Below, piece after piece: positions 18,091 to 31,516 of a DNA stretch of 64,000 nucleotides. The position numbers and the translations under genes were made by a program. Under the pieces are notes generated by a model. It saw only the letters and a list, made by a program, of their open reading frames with translations, was not told the DNA's origin and did no database searches. The stretch comes from Peribacillus sp. ACCC06369 (GTDB taxonomy: Bacteria; Bacillota; Bacilli; Bacillales; DSM-1321): the NCBI RefSeq assembly GCF_030348945.1, contig NZ_JAUCEN010000002.1, forward strand, positions 1,674,001 to 1,738,000, written 5' to 3'. How positions within the stretch are numbered: the first letter of the stretch is position 1; the number at the start of each line of letters is the position of its first letter.

Positions 18091-18975
18091 ATGGCAATCA
18101 CTGCACAATTAGTTAAAGAATTGCGTGAAAAAACTGGTGCTGGTATGATGGACTGTAAAAAGGCACTTGTACAAACAGAAGGCGATATGGAAAAAGCAAT
18201 CGATTTCCTACGTGAAAAAGGAATTGCAAAAGCTGCTAATAAAGGCGACCGTATTGCTGCTGAAGGTTTAACTTCTATCGTTGTAGAAGGAAACCAAGCG
18301 GTTATTCTTGAAGTGAACTCAGAAACTGATTTCGTTGCTAAAAACGAAGGCTTCCAAGCACTTGTTAAAGAATTGGCTGCATTCCTTCTTGCTAACAAAC
18401 CTGAAAGCGTTGAAGTTGCTCTTGAGCAAACAATGGAAAATGGTGCAAAAGTTGCAGATCATATTAATGCTGCAGTTGCTAAAATCGGGGAAAAATTAAC
18501 TCTTCGCCGCTTCCAAGTCGTTACTAAAACAGATAACGACGCATTTGGTGCATACCTTCACATGGGTGGACGTATCAGCGTACTATCAGTTCTTGAAGGT
18601 ACAACTGACGAAGATGCAGCTAAAGGCGTTTCAATGCATATCGCTGCAATTAACCCAAAATATATCTCTCGCGACCAAGTCGATGCTAGCGAATTAGATC
18701 GCGAACGCGAAGTTCTTACTCAACAAGCGCTTAACGAAGGCAAGCCGGAAAAAATCGTTGCAAAAATGGTTGAAGGCCGTATCAATAAATTCTACGAAGA
18801 AATCTGTGTAAACGAACAAGCTTTCGTTAAAAACCCAGATCAAAAAGTGGGACAATTCGTAGAATCAAAAGGCGGAAAAATCCAATCATTCGTTCGTTAT
18901 GAAGTAGGGGAAGGTCTTGAAAAACGTCAAGAAAACTTTGCTGAAGAAGTAATGAACCAAGTTAAAAAAGACTAA
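18091..18975 (+). CDS. tsf: Translation elongation factor Ts
   Basis: EF-Ts is the nucleotide exchange factor that recycles EF-Tu-GDP. From ATG 18091 the protein is 294 residues. It contains the N-terminal UBA-like motif [16 protein letters not shown] and the EF-Tu contact motif [17 protein letters not shown] upstream fixes the start. Codon bias is strong, as in rpsB. Confidence 0.98.
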   Translation: MAITAQLVKELREKTGAGMMDCKKALVQTEGDMEKAIDFLREKGIAKAANKGDRIAAEGLTSIVVEGNQAVILEVNSETDFVAKNEGFQALVKELAAFLLANKPESVEVALEQTMENGAKVADHINAAVAKIGEKLTLRRFQVVTKTDNDAFGAYLHMGGRISVLSVLEGTTDEDAAKGVSMHIAAINPKYISRDQVDASELDREREVLTQQALNEGKPEKIVAKMVEGRINKFYEEICVNEQAFVKNPDQKVGQFVESKGGKIQSFVRYEVGEGLEKRQENFAEEVMNQVKKD

Positions 18976-18991
18976 TTGTCAGATAATTAAT

Positions 18992-19023
18992 AATAGGGAA
19001 CACTCTGGTGTTCCCTATTTTTT
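18992..19023 (+). terminator. Rho-independent terminator after tsf
   Basis: Perfect 12-bp stem (AATAGGGAACAC with GTGTTCCCTATT), TCTG loop and T run. Confidence 0.92.
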
Positions 19024-19100
19024 GAAATGTCATGAATTTTTGGTAGTATTGCAAGAAAGCATGATGAACGAACGAAAAGATTACATAGTTGGAGGTTCTC

Positions 19101-19823
19101 ATGAGTAACGCTAAATATAAACGTGTCGTTCTAAAACTAAGTGGCGAAGCATTAGCCGGTGAAGAAGGATTTGGAATTAACCCTGCAGTAATTAAATCTA
19201 TTGCTGAACAAGTCAAGGAAGTGGCTGAGCTTGATGTGGAAGTGGCTGTCGTTGTCGGCGGCGGAAACATTTGGCGCGGGAAAATAGGCAGTGAAATGGG
19301 TATGGATCGTGCTAATGCCGATTATATGGGTATGCTTGCTACAGTCATGAACTCATTGGCATTACAAGACAGCCTTGATCAGCTTGGAATTGAAACGCGC
19401 GTTCAAACTTCCATTGAGATGAGACAAGTTGCAGAACCATATATCAGACGCCGTGCAATCAGGCATCTAGAGAAAAAAAGAGTGGTGATTTTTGCAGCTG
19501 GTACAGGTAATCCATACTTTTCGACGGATACCACTGCCGCCCTGCGCGCTGCTGAAATTGAAGCTGATGTCATCTTGATGGCGAAGAATAATGTGGATGG
19601 CGTTTACAATGCAGATCCGGTTAAGGACAAAAATGCAGTGAAGTATGATGAACTTTCCTATCTTGATGTGATTAAAGAAGGATTGGAAGTAATGGATTCG
19701 ACTGCGTCCTCATTATGCATGGACAATGATATACCATTGATTGTCTTCTCGATTATGGAAAAAGGTAATATTAAACGAGCCGTTCTAGGCGAAACGCTTG
19801 GAACTATTGTAAGGGGGAAATAA
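19101..19823 (+). CDS. pyrH: UMP kinase
   Basis: Phosphorylates UMP to UDP in pyrimidine nucleotide synthesis. The 240-residue protein belongs to the amino-acid kinase fold family. It has [12 protein letters not shown] at the N-terminus, [10 protein letters not shown] at about 52-61 and the ATP/UMP site region [16 protein letters not shown] near 140. GGAGGTTCTC before ATG 19101 selects this start over an in-frame TTG at 19089. frr follows by 3 bases. Confidence 0.97.
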   Translation: MSNAKYKRVVLKLSGEALAGEEGFGINPAVIKSIAEQVKEVAELDVEVAVVVGGGNIWRGKIGSEMGMDRANADYMGMLATVMNSLALQDSLDQLGIETRVQTSIEMRQVAEPYIRRRAIRHLEKKRVVIFAAGTGNPYFSTDTTAALRAAEIEADVILMAKNNVDGVYNADPVKDKNAVKYDELSYLDVIKEGLEVMDSTASSLCMDNDIPLIVFSIMEKGNIKRAVLGETLGTIVRGK

Positions 19824-19826
19824 AAG

Positions 19827-20384
19827 ATGCCGAAACAAGTTATTTCGAATGCGAAAACGAAAATGGAAAAAGCCATTGGAGCGTACACACGTGAATTAGC
19901 CAGCATCCGTGCCGGAAGGGCAAATGCCTCATTGCTTGATAGAATCTCGATTGATTATTATGGTTCGCCGACACCAGTTAATCAGGTGGCTGGTATTTCT
20001 GTCCCGGAAGCAAGACTTTTGGTCATTCAACCATATGATAAGACAGTATTAGGTGAAATTGAAAAGGCGATTTTGAAATCGGATTTAGGCTTAAATCCTT
20101 CTAATGATGGATCGATCATCAGGATAGCCATCCCGGCTTTAACTGAAGAACGCAGAAAAGAGCTTGTGAAAGTTGTCAAAAAAGAAGCGGAAGAAGCAAA
20201 AATAGCTGTCCGTAATGTGCGTCGCGATGCTAATGATGATTTGAAAAAGCTTGAAAAAAATGGTGAAATCACTGAAGATGATTTACGTGGCTATGCTGAT
20301 GACATCCAAAAGATGACAGATGGCAATATCACGAAAATCGATGAGATTACAAAAGATAAAGAAAAAGAAATTTTGGAAGTATAA
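19827..20384 (+). CDS. frr: Ribosome recycling factor
   Basis: Splits post-termination ribosomes together with EF-G. The length is 185 residues, as usual. Family signatures are [13 protein letters not shown] near 30-42, [11 protein letters not shown] near 108-118 and [16 protein letters not shown] near 130-146. It is co-transcribed with pyrH (3-base gap). The 399 bases that follow it hold no gene. Confidence 0.97.
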   Translation: MPKQVISNAKTKMEKAIGAYTRELASIRAGRANASLLDRISIDYYGSPTPVNQVAGISVPEARLLVIQPYDKTVLGEIEKAILKSDLGLNPSNDGSIIRIAIPALTEERRKELVKVVKKEAEEAKIAVRNVRRDANDDLKKLEKNGEITEDDLRGYADDIQKMTDGNITKIDEITKDKEKEILEV

Positions 20385-20783
20385 TTTCCATTTAAGAATT
20401 TTTTAAATAAAGAGGGCCGAATCCATACAGGGTCATGTCTTGGTTCTAACATATAGGTGTGCTTAAAAGAGAAAACTGTTATAATAAGGTTTCTCCGATA
20501 ATGATTACTCCTTGAGTTAGTATGTTGCATGCAAACGTTGGAGGTGGTCCTTTTTTTGCATTTTTCATTGTAATCATAACCGGTTTTAGAATAAAAGAAG
20601 TAATGATTTCTCCCTTTCTAGCTTCTAATGAAGAAATAATTTTCATAATAATAATATGAGAACGAGTTTTTTTTTGATATTATAATATAGATTCTTTTTA
20701 AGCGGCAGAAAGCTTGATATACATAGTGCACGAAAACTTTGCCTTTGTAGAGAGATAAGTACAACCTGATGGGGGACTAACAT
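20385..20783 (+). other. Long intergenic region frr-uppS
   Basis: This gap of 399 bases has no open frame with a ribosome site that I trust. It is AT-rich. It holds a TTGCATGCAA palindrome near 20524, TATAAT-like boxes at 20480 and 20681 without good -35 partners, and poly-T stretches. A transcription start for uppS is likely near 20690. No clear frr terminator was found. Confidence 0.4.
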
Positions 20784-21557
20784 ATGTATTCACTTTGGAA
20801 GCGTTTCGTTAATAAAGATGCTTCTTCCGATGTAACAAATAGGATTCAGCATATTAAACAGTTTGATGTTCCTCAGCATATCGCCATCATAATGGATGGA
20901 AACGGCCGTTGGGCCAAAAAGCGTGCATTGCCACGTGTGGCGGGTCATCATGAAGGAATGAAAACCGTTCGTAAAATTACGAAAGTTGCCAATAAATTAG
21001 GGGTCAAAACTTTGACAGTCTATGCGTTTTCCACTGAAAACTGGAAACGTCCGAAAAGTGAAGTCGACTTTTTGATGAAGCTTCCCCAGGAATTTCTTGG
21101 GACATTTTTACCTGAGCTCATTTCCGAAAATGTAAGAGTTGAAACGATCGGGGACATATCACTCATTCCTGCACATACTCAAAATGCCGTTAAACGGGCA
21201 ATGGAAGATACGAAGGATAATGATGGGATGATTCTGAATTTTGCCCTTAACTATGGAAGCCGTGGGGAGATTGTATCTGCAGTGAATAGCATCATTCAAG
21301 ATGCTAAGAATGGTATAGTAAAGGAAAATGTAACTGAGGAAATGCTATCCAGTTATCTGATGACCAAACATTTGTCGGATCCGGATTTACTGATCCGTAC
21401 AAGCGGTGAAATCCGTTTGAGTAATTTCATGCTTTGGCAGGCGGCTTATACTGAGCTTTGGTTTACAGAGGTGCTATGGCCGGATTTTAGTGAAGAGCAT
21501 TTATTGCAGGCAGTTGAGGAGTATCAAAAACGTTCACGAAGATTCGGTGGCGTTTAA
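20784..21557 (+). CDS. uppS: Undecaprenyl diphosphate synthase
   Basis: Makes the C55 lipid carrier for cell-wall precursors from farnesyl-PP and isopentenyl-PP. The 257-residue cis-prenyltransferase has the catalytic Asp38 in IIMDGNGRWAKKR, plus YAFSTENWKRP and the C-terminal LLIRTSGEIRLSNFMLWQ. ATG 20784 follows GGGGGAC. cdsA comes directly after. Confidence 0.97.
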   Translation: MYSLWKRFVNKDASSDVTNRIQHIKQFDVPQHIAIIMDGNGRWAKKRALPRVAGHHEGMKTVRKITKVANKLGVKTLTVYAFSTENWKRPKSEVDFLMKLPQEFLGTFLPELISENVRVETIGDISLIPAHTQNAVKRAMEDTKDNDGMILNFALNYGSRGEIVSAVNSIIQDAKNGIVKENVTEEMLSSYLMTKHLSDPDLLIRTSGEIRLSNFMLWQAAYTELWFTEVLWPDFSEEHLLQAVEEYQKRSRRFGGV

Positions 21558-21582
21558 TGTAGAAGGCGAGGAAAATGGAATA

Positions 21583-22380
21583 ATGAAACAACGAATTATT
21601 ACGGCGGTCGTAGTTGCCGCTATCTTCATTCCACTAGTCATTTTAGGGGGCATTCCCTTTTTACTGACGGTTTATCTGTTGGGGTCCATTGGTTTGTATG
21701 AACTGATGAAAATGAAAAATTTACGTGTACTATCTTTTGAAGCATTTCTTTCTCACATATTATTGTGGGTACTTTTATTGCCTAATGAACATACCGCTTT
21801 TTTAGCGGAAATAAATTACGATAAAGTGCAAGTCTTCTTAATCGGGGTATTGCTGCTATTACTTTATACAGTCGTTTCAAAAAACCGTTTTACTTTTGAT
21901 GATGCAGGATTTTTAGTGATTTCGGTCCTATACCTGGGAATGGGTTTCTACTACCTATTCGAAACACGTGACTCTTTAGGGTTGGGTCTTATCTATATCT
22001 TGCTTACATTATTTACGATCTGGGCAACCGATTCCGGAGCATACTTCATAGGTAAATCACTTGGTAAAAGAAAGCTATGGCCAGAAATAAGTCCAAACAA
22101 GACGGTTGAAGGATTTATCGGCGGGTTATGTTCCGCGATGGTAGTGGGTGTGCTATTTTACGCCTTCTCCAGTCTTGACTACACATTATTACAATTATTA
22201 TTGATTTCATTGATCATTGGGGTATTCGGCCAATTGGGCGATCTCGTCCAATCGGCGTATAAACGTCATTATGGGGTTAAGGATTCCGGGAAGCTTCTCC
22301 CGGGACACGGTGGAATTTTGGACAGGCTTGATAGCGTGATATTCATTTTACCGATTTTGCATTTATTGCATGTTTTATAA
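21583..22380 (+). CDS. cdsA: Phosphatidate cytidylyltransferase
   Basis: Forms CDP-diacylglycerol from phosphatidate and CTP for phospholipid synthesis. The 265-residue protein has about eight transmembrane segments. It carries the C-terminal CDS signature KRHYGVKDSGKLLPGHGG followed by DRLDS. ATG 21583 begins MKQRIITAV, matching the family; the frame is open further upstream but that part overlaps uppS. It also has the internal motif PNKTVEGFIGG. Confidence 0.95.
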   Translation: MKQRIITAVVVAAIFIPLVILGGIPFLLTVYLLGSIGLYELMKMKNLRVLSFEAFLSHILLWVLLLPNEHTAFLAEINYDKVQVFLIGVLLLLLYTVVSKNRFTFDDAGFLVISVLYLGMGFYYLFETRDSLGLGLIYILLTLFTIWATDSGAYFIGKSLGKRKLWPEISPNKTVEGFIGGLCSAMVVGVLFYAFSSLDYTLLQLLLISLIIGVFGQLGDLVQSAYKRHYGVKDSGKLLPGHGGILDRLDSVIFILPILHLLHVL

Positions 22381-22423
22381 TATAAATATAGGCAAGTGTT
22401 TAATGAATTAGGAGATGAGCAAT

Positions 22424-23584
22424 TTGAAAAATATCAGCCTTTTGGGCGCGACAGGTTCGATTGGTCAACAAACAGCGGATGTGGTAAGGTCCCATCCCGA
22501 TCAATTCAAGATAGTGGCGCTTTCTGCTGGAAAGAATATAGAATTGGTAAGGGCCTATATACAAGAGTTTGAACCGAAACTAGTTTCAGTCCAGACGGAA
22601 GAAGATTATCATGTTTTGAAAAGTGAATTCTTCAGCCGCAAGGATATCGAGTTCATGTATGGCGATGAGGGAATGACTGCTGTTGCTGTGTTTGATCAAG
22701 CGACGATATTGGTCAATGCCGTCATCGGAAGCGTGGGCCTTTATCCGACACTTCAAGCAATAAAGGCTAAAAAGGATATTGCTATCGCCAACAAGGAAAC
22801 TTTGGTAACGGCAGGTCATTTGGTTATAAGTGAAGCTAAAAAGGCGGGGGTTAGATTGCTGCCGGTTGATAGTGAGCATTCCGCTATTTTTCAGGCATTG
22901 CAGGGTGAAAGGGAAAAAAATATAGAACGTCTTGTCATCACTGCTTCAGGAGGCAGTTTTCGCGATCGGACCAGGGAAGAATTGAAGGGTGTAACGGTGG
23001 AAGAGGCGCTGAACCATCCGAACTGGTCAATGGGAGCGAAAATCACGATCGATTCAGCTTCAATGATGAATAAGGGTTTGGAAGTGATTGAGGCCCACTG
23101 GCTATTCGATCTTCCATACGATAAAATTGATGTATTGCTACATAAGGAGAGCGTCATCCATTCCATGGTTGAGTTTCATGACTCCAGCGTGATAGCGCAA
23201 CTGGGTTCACCGGATATGCGAGTGCCGATACAATATGCACTTACTTATCCAGACCGTATGCCGCTAGAAGGGCGTAAACGCCTGAACCTTGCTGAAGCGG
23301 GCAAACTGCATTTTAGCGATATGGATTTCAGCAGATATCCTTGTTTGCAATTCGCCTATAAAGCGGGTAAAATGGGCGGAACGATGACTACCGTTTTGAA
23401 TGCCGCCAATGAAGCGGCAGTTTCTGCGTTCTTATCTGGAAAGGTATCCTTCCTTGAAATTGAAACGTTAATTGAAAAAGCGCTGAATCAGCATTCTGTC
23501 ATAGCCCTTCCTGATTTAGAAACGATTCAGGAAGTGGATAATATGACTAGGCAGTATATAGAATCTTTAGTGAAAGATAGGTGA
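22424..23584 (+). CDS. dxr: 1-deoxy-D-xylulose 5-phosphate reductoisomerase
   Basis: Second step of the MEP isoprenoid pathway, which feeds UppS upstream. The NADPH-binding motif LLGATGSIG is at the N-terminus. [19 protein letters not shown] and SGGSFRD mark the active site. I prefer TTG 22424 (386 residues, MKNISLLG) because AGGAG ends 8-9 bases before it. The in-frame ATG at 22415 would touch the ribosome site. Confidence 0.93.
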   Translation: MKNISLLGATGSIGQQTADVVRSHPDQFKIVALSAGKNIELVRAYIQEFEPKLVSVQTEEDYHVLKSEFFSRKDIEFMYGDEGMTAVAVFDQATILVNAVIGSVGLYPTLQAIKAKKDIAIANKETLVTAGHLVISEAKKAGVRLLPVDSEHSAIFQALQGEREKNIERLVITASGGSFRDRTREELKGVTVEEALNHPNWSMGAKITIDSASMMNKGLEVIEAHWLFDLPYDKIDVLLHKESVIHSMVEFHDSSVIAQLGSPDMRVPIQYALTYPDRMPLEGRKRLNLAEAGKLHFSDMDFSRYPCLQFAYKAGKMGGTMTTVLNAANEAAVSAFLSGKVSFLEIETLIEKALNQHSVIALPDLETIQEVDNMTRQYIESLVKDR

Positions 23585-23591
23585 CCGGAAC

Positions 23592-24860
23592 ATGCAGACT
23601 TTAGAAACGATTATAGCGTTCATCATCATTTTTGGCGCTCTTGTATTTTTCCATGAGCTTGGACACTTAGTATTCGCAAAGCGTGCCGGAATTTTATGCC
23701 GTGAGTTCGCAATAGGTTTCGGGCCAAAAGTATTCACATATAAAAAGAAGGAAACCGTTTATACCATTCGATTGCTTCCATTGGGCGGATATGTGCGTAT
23801 GGCTGGTGAAGACGCAGAAAATATCGAATTGAAGCCCGGCTATCGAGTAGGATTAATGTTTGATAATGAAGAGAATGTTACAAAAATCATTTTGAACAAC
23901 AAAGATAAATATCCTGATATTCGTATTGTGGAAGTTGAAGTGATCGACCTTGATCATAAACTTATCCTTACTGGTTATGAAGAGGGCGAGGAAGCTACAT
24001 TAAAAACGTTTACCATTCATAAAGAAGCGGTAATCGTTGAAAATGGTGTGGAGAACCAGATTGCTCCATTTGACCGGCAATTTGCCTCAAAGTCGCTTGG
24101 GCATCGTTTTCTTACGATTATAGCTGGTCCGGCAATGAACTTCGTTTTGGCTTTTGTCATTTTTGTGTTGATCGGCTTGTTTCAAGGAGTCGTGGTGGAT
24201 GAAGCGAAACTTGGTGAGTTGACTCCAGATGGTTCGGCTGTAAATGCCGGTTTAAAATCTGGGGATGTCATTCAATCCATAGAAGGGACGGAAGTGTCTT
24301 CTTGGGGGGATGTTCAGGAAAGCATTCAAAAGAACCCCGGACAAGAGATCGAGTTTGTCGTTGACAGGGACGGGAAAACATTAGAAGTGCCGGTTGTTCC
24401 ACAAGAAGTGGAGAGGGAAGGTAAGAAAATCGGGATTATCGGTGTTTACCCTCCAGTTGAAAAAGCACCGATTAAAGCCATACAATATGGTTTTACAGAA
24501 ACGTATTTCTGGACAAAACAAATCTTCATCATCCTTGGTGACCTCGTAACGGGTGGATTTACGATTGACAGTCTATCCGGTCCTGTAGGAATATATAAAT
24601 CAACTGAAGAAGTAGCGAAACAAGGTTTATTCACTTTAATGAAATGGGCAGGGCTGCTCAGCATTAACCTGGGAATCATGAACCTGCTGCCGCTACCGGC
24701 ATTGGATGGAGGAAGATTGTTATTCTTTGTGGTCGAATTCTTAAGAGGGAAACCGATCGATCGCCAAAAAGAAGGAATGGTTCACTTCATCGGCTTTGCA
24801 TTGCTGATGTTATTGATGATTGTCGTTACATGGAATGACATTCAGCGATTCTTCTTATAA
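23592..24860 (+). CDS. rseP: Site-2 intramembrane zinc protease RseP/RasP
   Basis: Membrane metalloprotease that cuts anti-sigma factors and signal-peptide remnants within the membrane; the B. subtilis homologue is RasP. The 422-residue protein has HELGH at 21-25 in the first transmembrane segment. A PDZ domain lies at about 200-285. The third zinc-ligand region NLLPLPALDGGRL is near 365. It follows dxr by 7 bases, completing the uppS-cdsA-dxr-rseP cluster. Confidence 0.96.
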   Translation: MQTLETIIAFIIIFGALVFFHELGHLVFAKRAGILCREFAIGFGPKVFTYKKKETVYTIRLLPLGGYVRMAGEDAENIELKPGYRVGLMFDNEENVTKIILNNKDKYPDIRIVEVEVIDLDHKLILTGYEEGEEATLKTFTIHKEAVIVENGVENQIAPFDRQFASKSLGHRFLTIIAGPAMNFVLAFVIFVLIGLFQGVVVDEAKLGELTPDGSAVNAGLKSGDVIQSIEGTEVSSWGDVQESIQKNPGQEIEFVVDRDGKTLEVPVVPQEVEREGKKIGIIGVYPPVEKAPIKAIQYGFTETYFWTKQIFIILGDLVTGGFTIDSLSGPVGIYKSTEEVAKQGLFTLMKWAGLLSINLGIMNLLPLPALDGGRLLFFVVEFLRGKPIDRQKEGMVHFIGFALLMLLMIVVTWNDIQRFFL

Positions 24861-24877
24861 GACATGTTTGGGTAAGT

Positions 24878-24914
24878 AAACAGGCCAGCAGATTTTTCTG
24901 TTGGCTGTTTCTTT
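24878..24914 (+). terminator. Probable terminator after rseP
   Basis: AAACAGGCCAGCAG pairs with CTGTTGGCTGTTT (one bulge, one G-U pair), followed by a T-rich but interrupted tail. Confidence 0.6.
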
Positions 24915-25069
24915 CTGAAGAAAGAAAGTCATTTCCTAGTTTTTTAACGGTTTTGGGGAAATAGTTTGTTTTCTAGGGAAATCGTAAGTATAATCGAGAA
25001 TGAGTATATTAAATTAGCTTTTCTGAATAACGCAGAAAGTCTTTTTTGTATGATATGACCGTAATCATG

Positions 25070-25092
25070 CTGCGGTATGAATCTTACCGTAG
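25070..25092 (+). promoter_or_regulatory. Leader hairpin upstream of proS
   Basis: CTGCGGTA pairs with TACCGTAG (8 bp, one G-U pair) around a 7-base loop, about 40 bases before the proS start. A second imperfect hairpin (CTTTTCTG with CAGAAAG near 25018-25039, then T6) lies upstream. No T-box consensus is present. Confidence 0.4.
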
Positions 25093-25119
25093 AAGAGTTA
25101 AATTAAAAGGAAATATTGA

Positions 25120-26832
<1,713 letters not shown>

Positions 26833-26853
26833 ATAATAAATTTAAAAATAGGT

Positions 26854-26888
26854 AGGCATCATTCAATTGGATGATGCCTTTCCTTTTC
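26854..26888 (+). terminator. Rho-independent terminator after proS
   Basis: AGGCATCAT/ATGATGCCT 9-bp stem, 8-base loop, followed by a T-rich tail. Confidence 0.85.
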
Positions 26889-27000
26889 ATGGATTTAGAT
26901 ACTAGTGAAACATTCGTGATATGTTATAATAGCCTCTGATATCGTAGTGAAAATGAAAGTGAATAATATCTTGAGAGATAGTAGATAGGGGAGAGAGGAA

Positions 27001-30000
27001 ATGGATCAAAATCCAAATAGCGGTAGAGAGAGATTTCAACTCTTGCTCCAGCAAATGGACTTGACTGAGGATGCCTTTGTGAATTATTTCATAGGTGCCG
27101 AAATTGATAAACTCTCAATCGAGAGGGAATCCAAAACATGGCATTTTGCCTTTAATATACCTGCATTAATTCCATGCAGTGTTCATACAAGATTAGCTAC
27201 TCATTTAGCAAGTACGTTTTCCCATATTGCGAAGGTTACATTCAACTTGAATGTCGCCAACCCGCAAGTGACGGAACAATTGGTAAAAGAGTATTGGAAA
27301 AACTGCATTGGCGAGCTTGAAGGCATGTCTCCAGCACTGTTATCACTTCTGAATGAACAAGAACCCACAGTGAATGGATATAAACTTATCGTAAGCGCCC
27401 GAAATGATACGGAGGCTGGACAGTTGAAACGAAAATACTCCGGCATCATTTCGAATATCTACCAAACATTCGGTTTTCCCCCGTTGACTCTGGAAGCGGA
27501 AGTGAAGGAAACTGTTTCGAACCCTGATTACCAGAAGTTTCTAGAAGAGAAACAAAAGGAAGACGCGGAAAAGGGACTTGCTGCCCTGGTGGAAATGCAG
27601 AAGAAAGAATCGGAAAAAGGCGGCGACGATGGCGCCTACGAAGGACCGGTTAAAATTGGCTATACGATTAAAGAAGATGCGGATTTCCGCAGAATCGAAC
27701 AGATTATCGATGAAGAGCGCAGGATTGCTATCGAAGGCTTCGTGTTTGATGCAGAAGTGCGTGAGTTACGCAGCGGACGGAGCCTGTTGACATTTAAAGT
27801 CACCGATTATACAAGCTCGATATTGGTCAAAATGTTTTCGCGTGATAAAGAGGATGCGGCCATACTTGCCAGAGTGAAAAAAGGGATGTGGGTACGTGCC
27901 CAAGGCAGTATCCAAAATGATACATTCGTACGTGACCTGGTAATGATCGCAAATGATATAAATGAAATTTCTAAACAAGGACGGCAGGATAAGGCACCTG
28001 AAGGAGAAAAGCGTGTAGAACTGCATATGCATACCCCGATGAGCCAGATGGATGCAGTGACACCTACTTCTGCGTTAGTTGCCCAGGCAGCCAAGTGGGG
28101 GCATAAGGCTGTTGCCATTACAGATCATGCAGGTGCACAATCATTTCCTGAAGCTTATAGTGCCGGGAAAAAGAATGGTATCAAAATCCTTTATGGCGTC
28201 GAAGTGAACCTTGTGAATGATGGGGTGCCCATTGTTTATAATGAGGCGCATATCGCTTTGGCAGATGCCACCTACGTTGTGTTTGACGTTGAGACGACAG
28301 GCCTGTCGGCCGTATATGATACGATCATTGAATTTGCTGCAGTGAAAATTCGTGACGGTGACATCATTGATCGATTCGAGTCATTTGCAAATCCGCATCA
28401 CCCATTATCCAATACGACGATAGACTTGACTGGAATCACTGATGATCTTGTAGAAAATGCTCCAGAAGTCTCGGAAGTACTTGAAAAGTTCAAGAACTGG
28501 GCAGGCGATGCGATCCTGGTTGCCCACAACGCAGCCTTCGATATGGGCTTTTTGAATATAGGTTATAAAAACATGGGTTATCCTAAAGCTTCCAATCCTG
28601 TTCTTGATACATTGGAACTTGCCCGATTCTTATATCCGGAGTTTAAAAATCACCGGTTGAATACATTATGTAAAAAGTTCGATATTGATTTGACCCAGCA
28701 TCATAGGGCCATTTATGATGCCGAAGCTACAGGTTACCTTATGCTGAAGATGCTGAAGGATGCAATGGAAAAAGAGATTACCCATCATGATCAGCTTAAT
28801 GACAATATGGGTAAAGGAAATGCTTATCAGCGTTCCCGGCCGTCCCATTGTACGTTGATCGCGCAAACACAGGCAGGCTTAAAAAACCTTTTCAAATTAG
28901 TTTCGATATCTCACATCGATTATTATTATCGTGTGCCCCGGATACCGCGCTCACAACTTAAAAAGTATCGTGAAGGAATTTTGGTAGGGTCCGGATGCGA
29001 TAAAGGGGAAGTTTTTGAAGGGATGATGCAGAAGGGTTTTGAGGAAGTCGTCGATATCGCCGAATTCTACGATTATCTTGAAATCCATCCGAAGGAAGTG
29101 TATCAACATTTGATTGAGCTTGAATATGTCCGGGATGATAAATCGTTAGAAACAATCATCTCCAATATCGTCAAGCTTGGTGAAAAATTGGATAAACCTG
29201 TCGTAGCCACGGGAAATGTGCATTATTTGGATCCGAATGATAAAATTTACCGGAAAATCCTTGTAAATTCACAAGGTGGAGCAAATCCGCTGAATCGTCA
29301 TAAGCTGCCTGACGTACATTTTCGGACAACTGATGAAATGCTACGGGAATTTTCCTTCCTTGGTTCTGAGAAAGCCAAAGAGGTCGTGGTAACTAATACG
29401 AATAAAATCGCTGATATGATTGAAGAAATCAAGCCAATCAAGGACGAGCTATATACACCTAAAATCGAAGGTGCCGAAGAAGAGATGCGTGAGATGAGCT
29501 ATGGCATGGCAAGGAAGATTTATGGAGAGAACCTGCCGGAAATCGTGGAAGCCCGTCTTGAGAAAGAATTGAAAAGCATCATTGGCCACGGGTTTGCCGT
29601 TATTTATTTAATTTCTCACAAACTAGTAAAAAAATCATTGAATGATGGTTATCTAGTTGGCTCAAGGGGATCGGTTGGATCATCTTTCGTTGCCACGATG
29701 ACTGAAATAACGGAGGTAAATCCGCTTCCACCGCATTATGTATGTCCGGAGTGCAAGAAATCCGAATTCTTCAATGACGGTTCGGTAGGTTCGGGATTTG
29801 ACCTGCCAGATAAAGATTGTCCCGATTGTGACATTGCTTATACAAAAGACGGGCATGATATCCCGTTTGAAACCTTCCTTGGATTTAAAGGGGATAAGGT
29901 TCCCGATATCGACTTGAACTTCTCGGGTGAATATCAGCCGAAGGCCCATAACTATACGAAAGTTTTATTCGGTGAAGAATATGTCTATCGTGCGGGAACG

Positions 30001-31323
30001 ATTGGCACGGTCGCTGAAAAAACAGCTTATGGGTATGTAAAGGGGTATTCCGCTGATAATAACATCCATATGCGCGGAGCTGAGACTGACCGCCTTGTTG
30101 CCGGTTGTACTGGGGTGAAACGGACGACAGGACAGCATCCTGGCGGAATCATAGTTGTTCCGGATTATATGGATATTTATGATTTCACACCTATTCAGTT
30201 CCCTGCGGATGACAGGAATTCCGAGTGGAAAACAACTCACTTTGATTTCCATTCCATTCACGATAATATTTTGAAACTCGATATACTTGGACATGATGAT
30301 CCGACCGTGATCCGGATGCTTCAAGATTTAAGCGGCATCGATCCAAAGACCGTTCCTACTGATGATCCTGAAGTAATGAAAATATTCAGCAGTACCGAAT
30401 CTTTAGGTGTTACCGAAGAACAGATCATGTGTAAAACGGGTACGCTCGGCATTCCCGAATTTGGAACCCGTTTCGTCCGGCAGATGCTTGAAGATACGAA
30501 ACCTACAACATTTTCCGAGCTTGTTCAGATCTCAGGGCTTTCTCACGGTACGGATGTATGGTTGAGCAATGCACAGGAGCTGATCCACAACCGGATATGT
30601 ACACTAAGTGAGGTTATCGGTTGCCGGGATGATATTATGGTCTATCTGATTTATCAAGGACTAGATCCTTCCCTAGCGTTTAAAATAATGGAATCTGTAC
30701 GTAAAGGGAAAGGGCTCTCGGAGGAATTCGAAGAGGAAATGAGGAAAAATGAGGTGCCGGAATGGTATATCGATTCATGTAAGAAGATTAAATACATGTT
30801 CCCGAAAGCCCATGCTGCAGCTTACGTCTTAATGGCTGTCCGGATTGCCTATTTTAAAGTGCATCTGCCTTTATTGTATTATGCAGCCTATTTCACGGTA
30901 CGTGCCGATGATTTTGAAATCGACGCCATGACACGGGGATCGCAAGCAATCAAATCGAAAATTGAAGAAATTACCGTAAAGGGATTGGATGCATCCACAA
31001 AGGAAAAGAATACATTGACGGTTCTTGAACTAGCTTTGGAAATGTGTGAACGCGGATATGCATTCGCTAAAGTGGATTTGTACAAATCCAGTGCTGATCA
31101 ATTCATAATTGAAGGCAATAATTTGATTCCGCCTTTCAATTCGATACCTGGTCTTGGCACGAATGCGGCCATCAATATCGTCAACGCACGCAAGAATGGT
31201 GAATTCCTTTCGAAAGAAGACCTTCAGCAACGGGGAAAGGTTTCGAAGACCATCCTTGAATACCTTGATAAACAAGGATGCCTGGAATCATTACCCGAAC
31301 AAAATCAGTTATCTTTATTTTAA
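27001..31323 (+). CDS. polC: DNA polymerase III alpha subunit, PolC type
   Basis: Replicative polymerase of low-GC Gram-positives with built-in proofreading. The 1440 residues include an N-terminal domain and OB-fold (about 225-330). A PHP domain begins near ELHMHTP (about 340) and is interrupted by a DnaQ-type exonuclease beginning near DVETTG (about 427). The zinc-binding region has CPEC and CPDC. Palm aspartates lie in PDIDLNFSG (near 968). The C-terminus ends in QLSLF, a beta-clamp binding motif. GGGGAGAG precedes the ATG. A TATAAT at 26925-26930 is a candidate -10 without a clear -35. Confidence 0.98.
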   Translation: MDQNPNSGRERFQLLLQQMDLTEDAFVNYFIGAEIDKLSIERESKTWHFAFNIPALIPCSVHTRLATHLASTFSHIAKVTFNLNVANPQVTEQLVKEYWKNCIGELEGMSPALLSLLNEQEPTVNGYKLIVSARNDTEAGQLKRKYSGIISNIYQTFGFPPLTLEAEVKETVSNPDYQKFLEEKQKEDAEKGLAALVEMQKKESEKGGDDGAYEGPVKIGYTIKEDADFRRIEQIIDEERRIAIEGFVFDAEVRELRSGRSLLTFKVTDYTSSILVKMFSRDKEDAAILARVKKGMWVRAQGSIQNDTFVRDLVMIANDINEISKQGRQDKAPEGEKRVELHMHTPMSQMDAVTPTSALVAQAAKWGHKAVAITDHAGAQSFPEAYSAGKKNGIKILYGVEVNLVNDGVPIVYNEAHIALADATYVVFDVETTGLSAVYDTIIEFAAVKIRDGDIIDRFESFANPHHPLSNTTIDLTGITDDLVENAPEVSEVLEKFKNWAGDAILVAHNAAFDMGFLNIGYKNMGYPKASNPVLDTLELARFLYPEFKNHRLNTLCKKFDIDLTQHHRAIYDAEATGYLMLKMLKDAMEKEITHHDQLNDNMGKGNAYQRSRPSHCTLIAQTQAGLKNLFKLVSISHIDYYYRVPRIPRSQLKKYREGILVGSGCDKGEVFEGMMQKGFEEVVDIAEFYDYLEIHPKEVYQHLIELEYVRDDKSLETIISNIVKLGEKLDKPVVATGNVHYLDPNDKIYRKILVNSQGGANPLNRHKLPDVHFRTTDEMLREFSFLGSEKAKEVVVTNTNKIADMIEEIKPIKDELYTPKIEGAEEEMREMSYGMARKIYGENLPEIVEARLEKELKSIIGHGFAVIYLISHKLVKKSLNDGYLVGSRGSVGSSFVATMTEITEVNPLPPHYVCPECKKSEFFNDGSVGSGFDLPDKDCPDCDIAYTKDGHDIPFETFLGFKGDKVPDIDLNFSGEYQPKAHNYTKVLFGEEYVYRAGTIGTVAEKTAYGYVKGYSADNNIHMRGAETDRLVAGCTGVKRTTGQHPGGIIVVPDYMDIYDFTPIQFPADDRNSEWKTTHFDFHSIHDNILKLDILGHDDPTVIRMLQDLSGIDPKTVPTDDPEVMKIFSSTESLGVTEEQIMCKTGTLGIPEFGTRFVRQMLEDTKPTTFSELVQISGLSHGTDVWLSNAQELIHNRICTLSEVIGCRDDIMVYLIYQGLDPSLAFKIMESVRKGKGLSEEFEEEMRKNEVPEWYIDSCKKIKYMFPKAHAAAYVLMAVRIAYFKVHLPLLYYAAYFTVRADDFEIDAMTRGSQAIKSKIEEITVKGLDASTKEKNTLTVLELALEMCERGYAFAKVDLYKSSADQFIIEGNNLIPPFNSIPGLGTNAAINIVNARKNGEFLSKEDLQQRGKVSKTILEYLDKQGCLESLPEQNQLSLF

Positions 31324-31364
31324 AGAGGAAACTGATGGAAAAAAGGAAGAAACAGACATGATAT

Positions 31365-31393
31365 TTGCATAAATATCTTGATTATGGTATATT
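31365..31393 (+). promoter_or_regulatory. Predicted sigma-A promoter of the rimP-nusA-infB operon
   Basis: TTGCAT at 31365-31370 and TATATT at 31388-31393 with a 17-base spacer. It lies 124 bases before rimP, so it predicts a structured leader. Confidence 0.75.
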
Positions 31394-31424
31394 TTTATTG
31401 GAAATACTAAGAGGAACCAATGGC

Positions 31425-31446
31425 AAGAGTGGGGAAACCCACTCTT
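31425..31446 (+). promoter_or_regulatory. GAAA-loop hairpin in the rimP leader
   Basis: AAGAGTGGG and CCCACTCTT form a perfect 9-bp stem closed by a GAAA tetraloop. It lies just downstream of the predicted promoter and lacks a real T run, so it could be a leader element rather than a strong terminator. Confidence 0.55.
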
Positions 31447-31516
31447 TCGTGTTGTATTGACCATTTAATTTTGAATCCGAAACCAAGCGCATACAACGCA
31501 CGTATGGAGGAAACAA

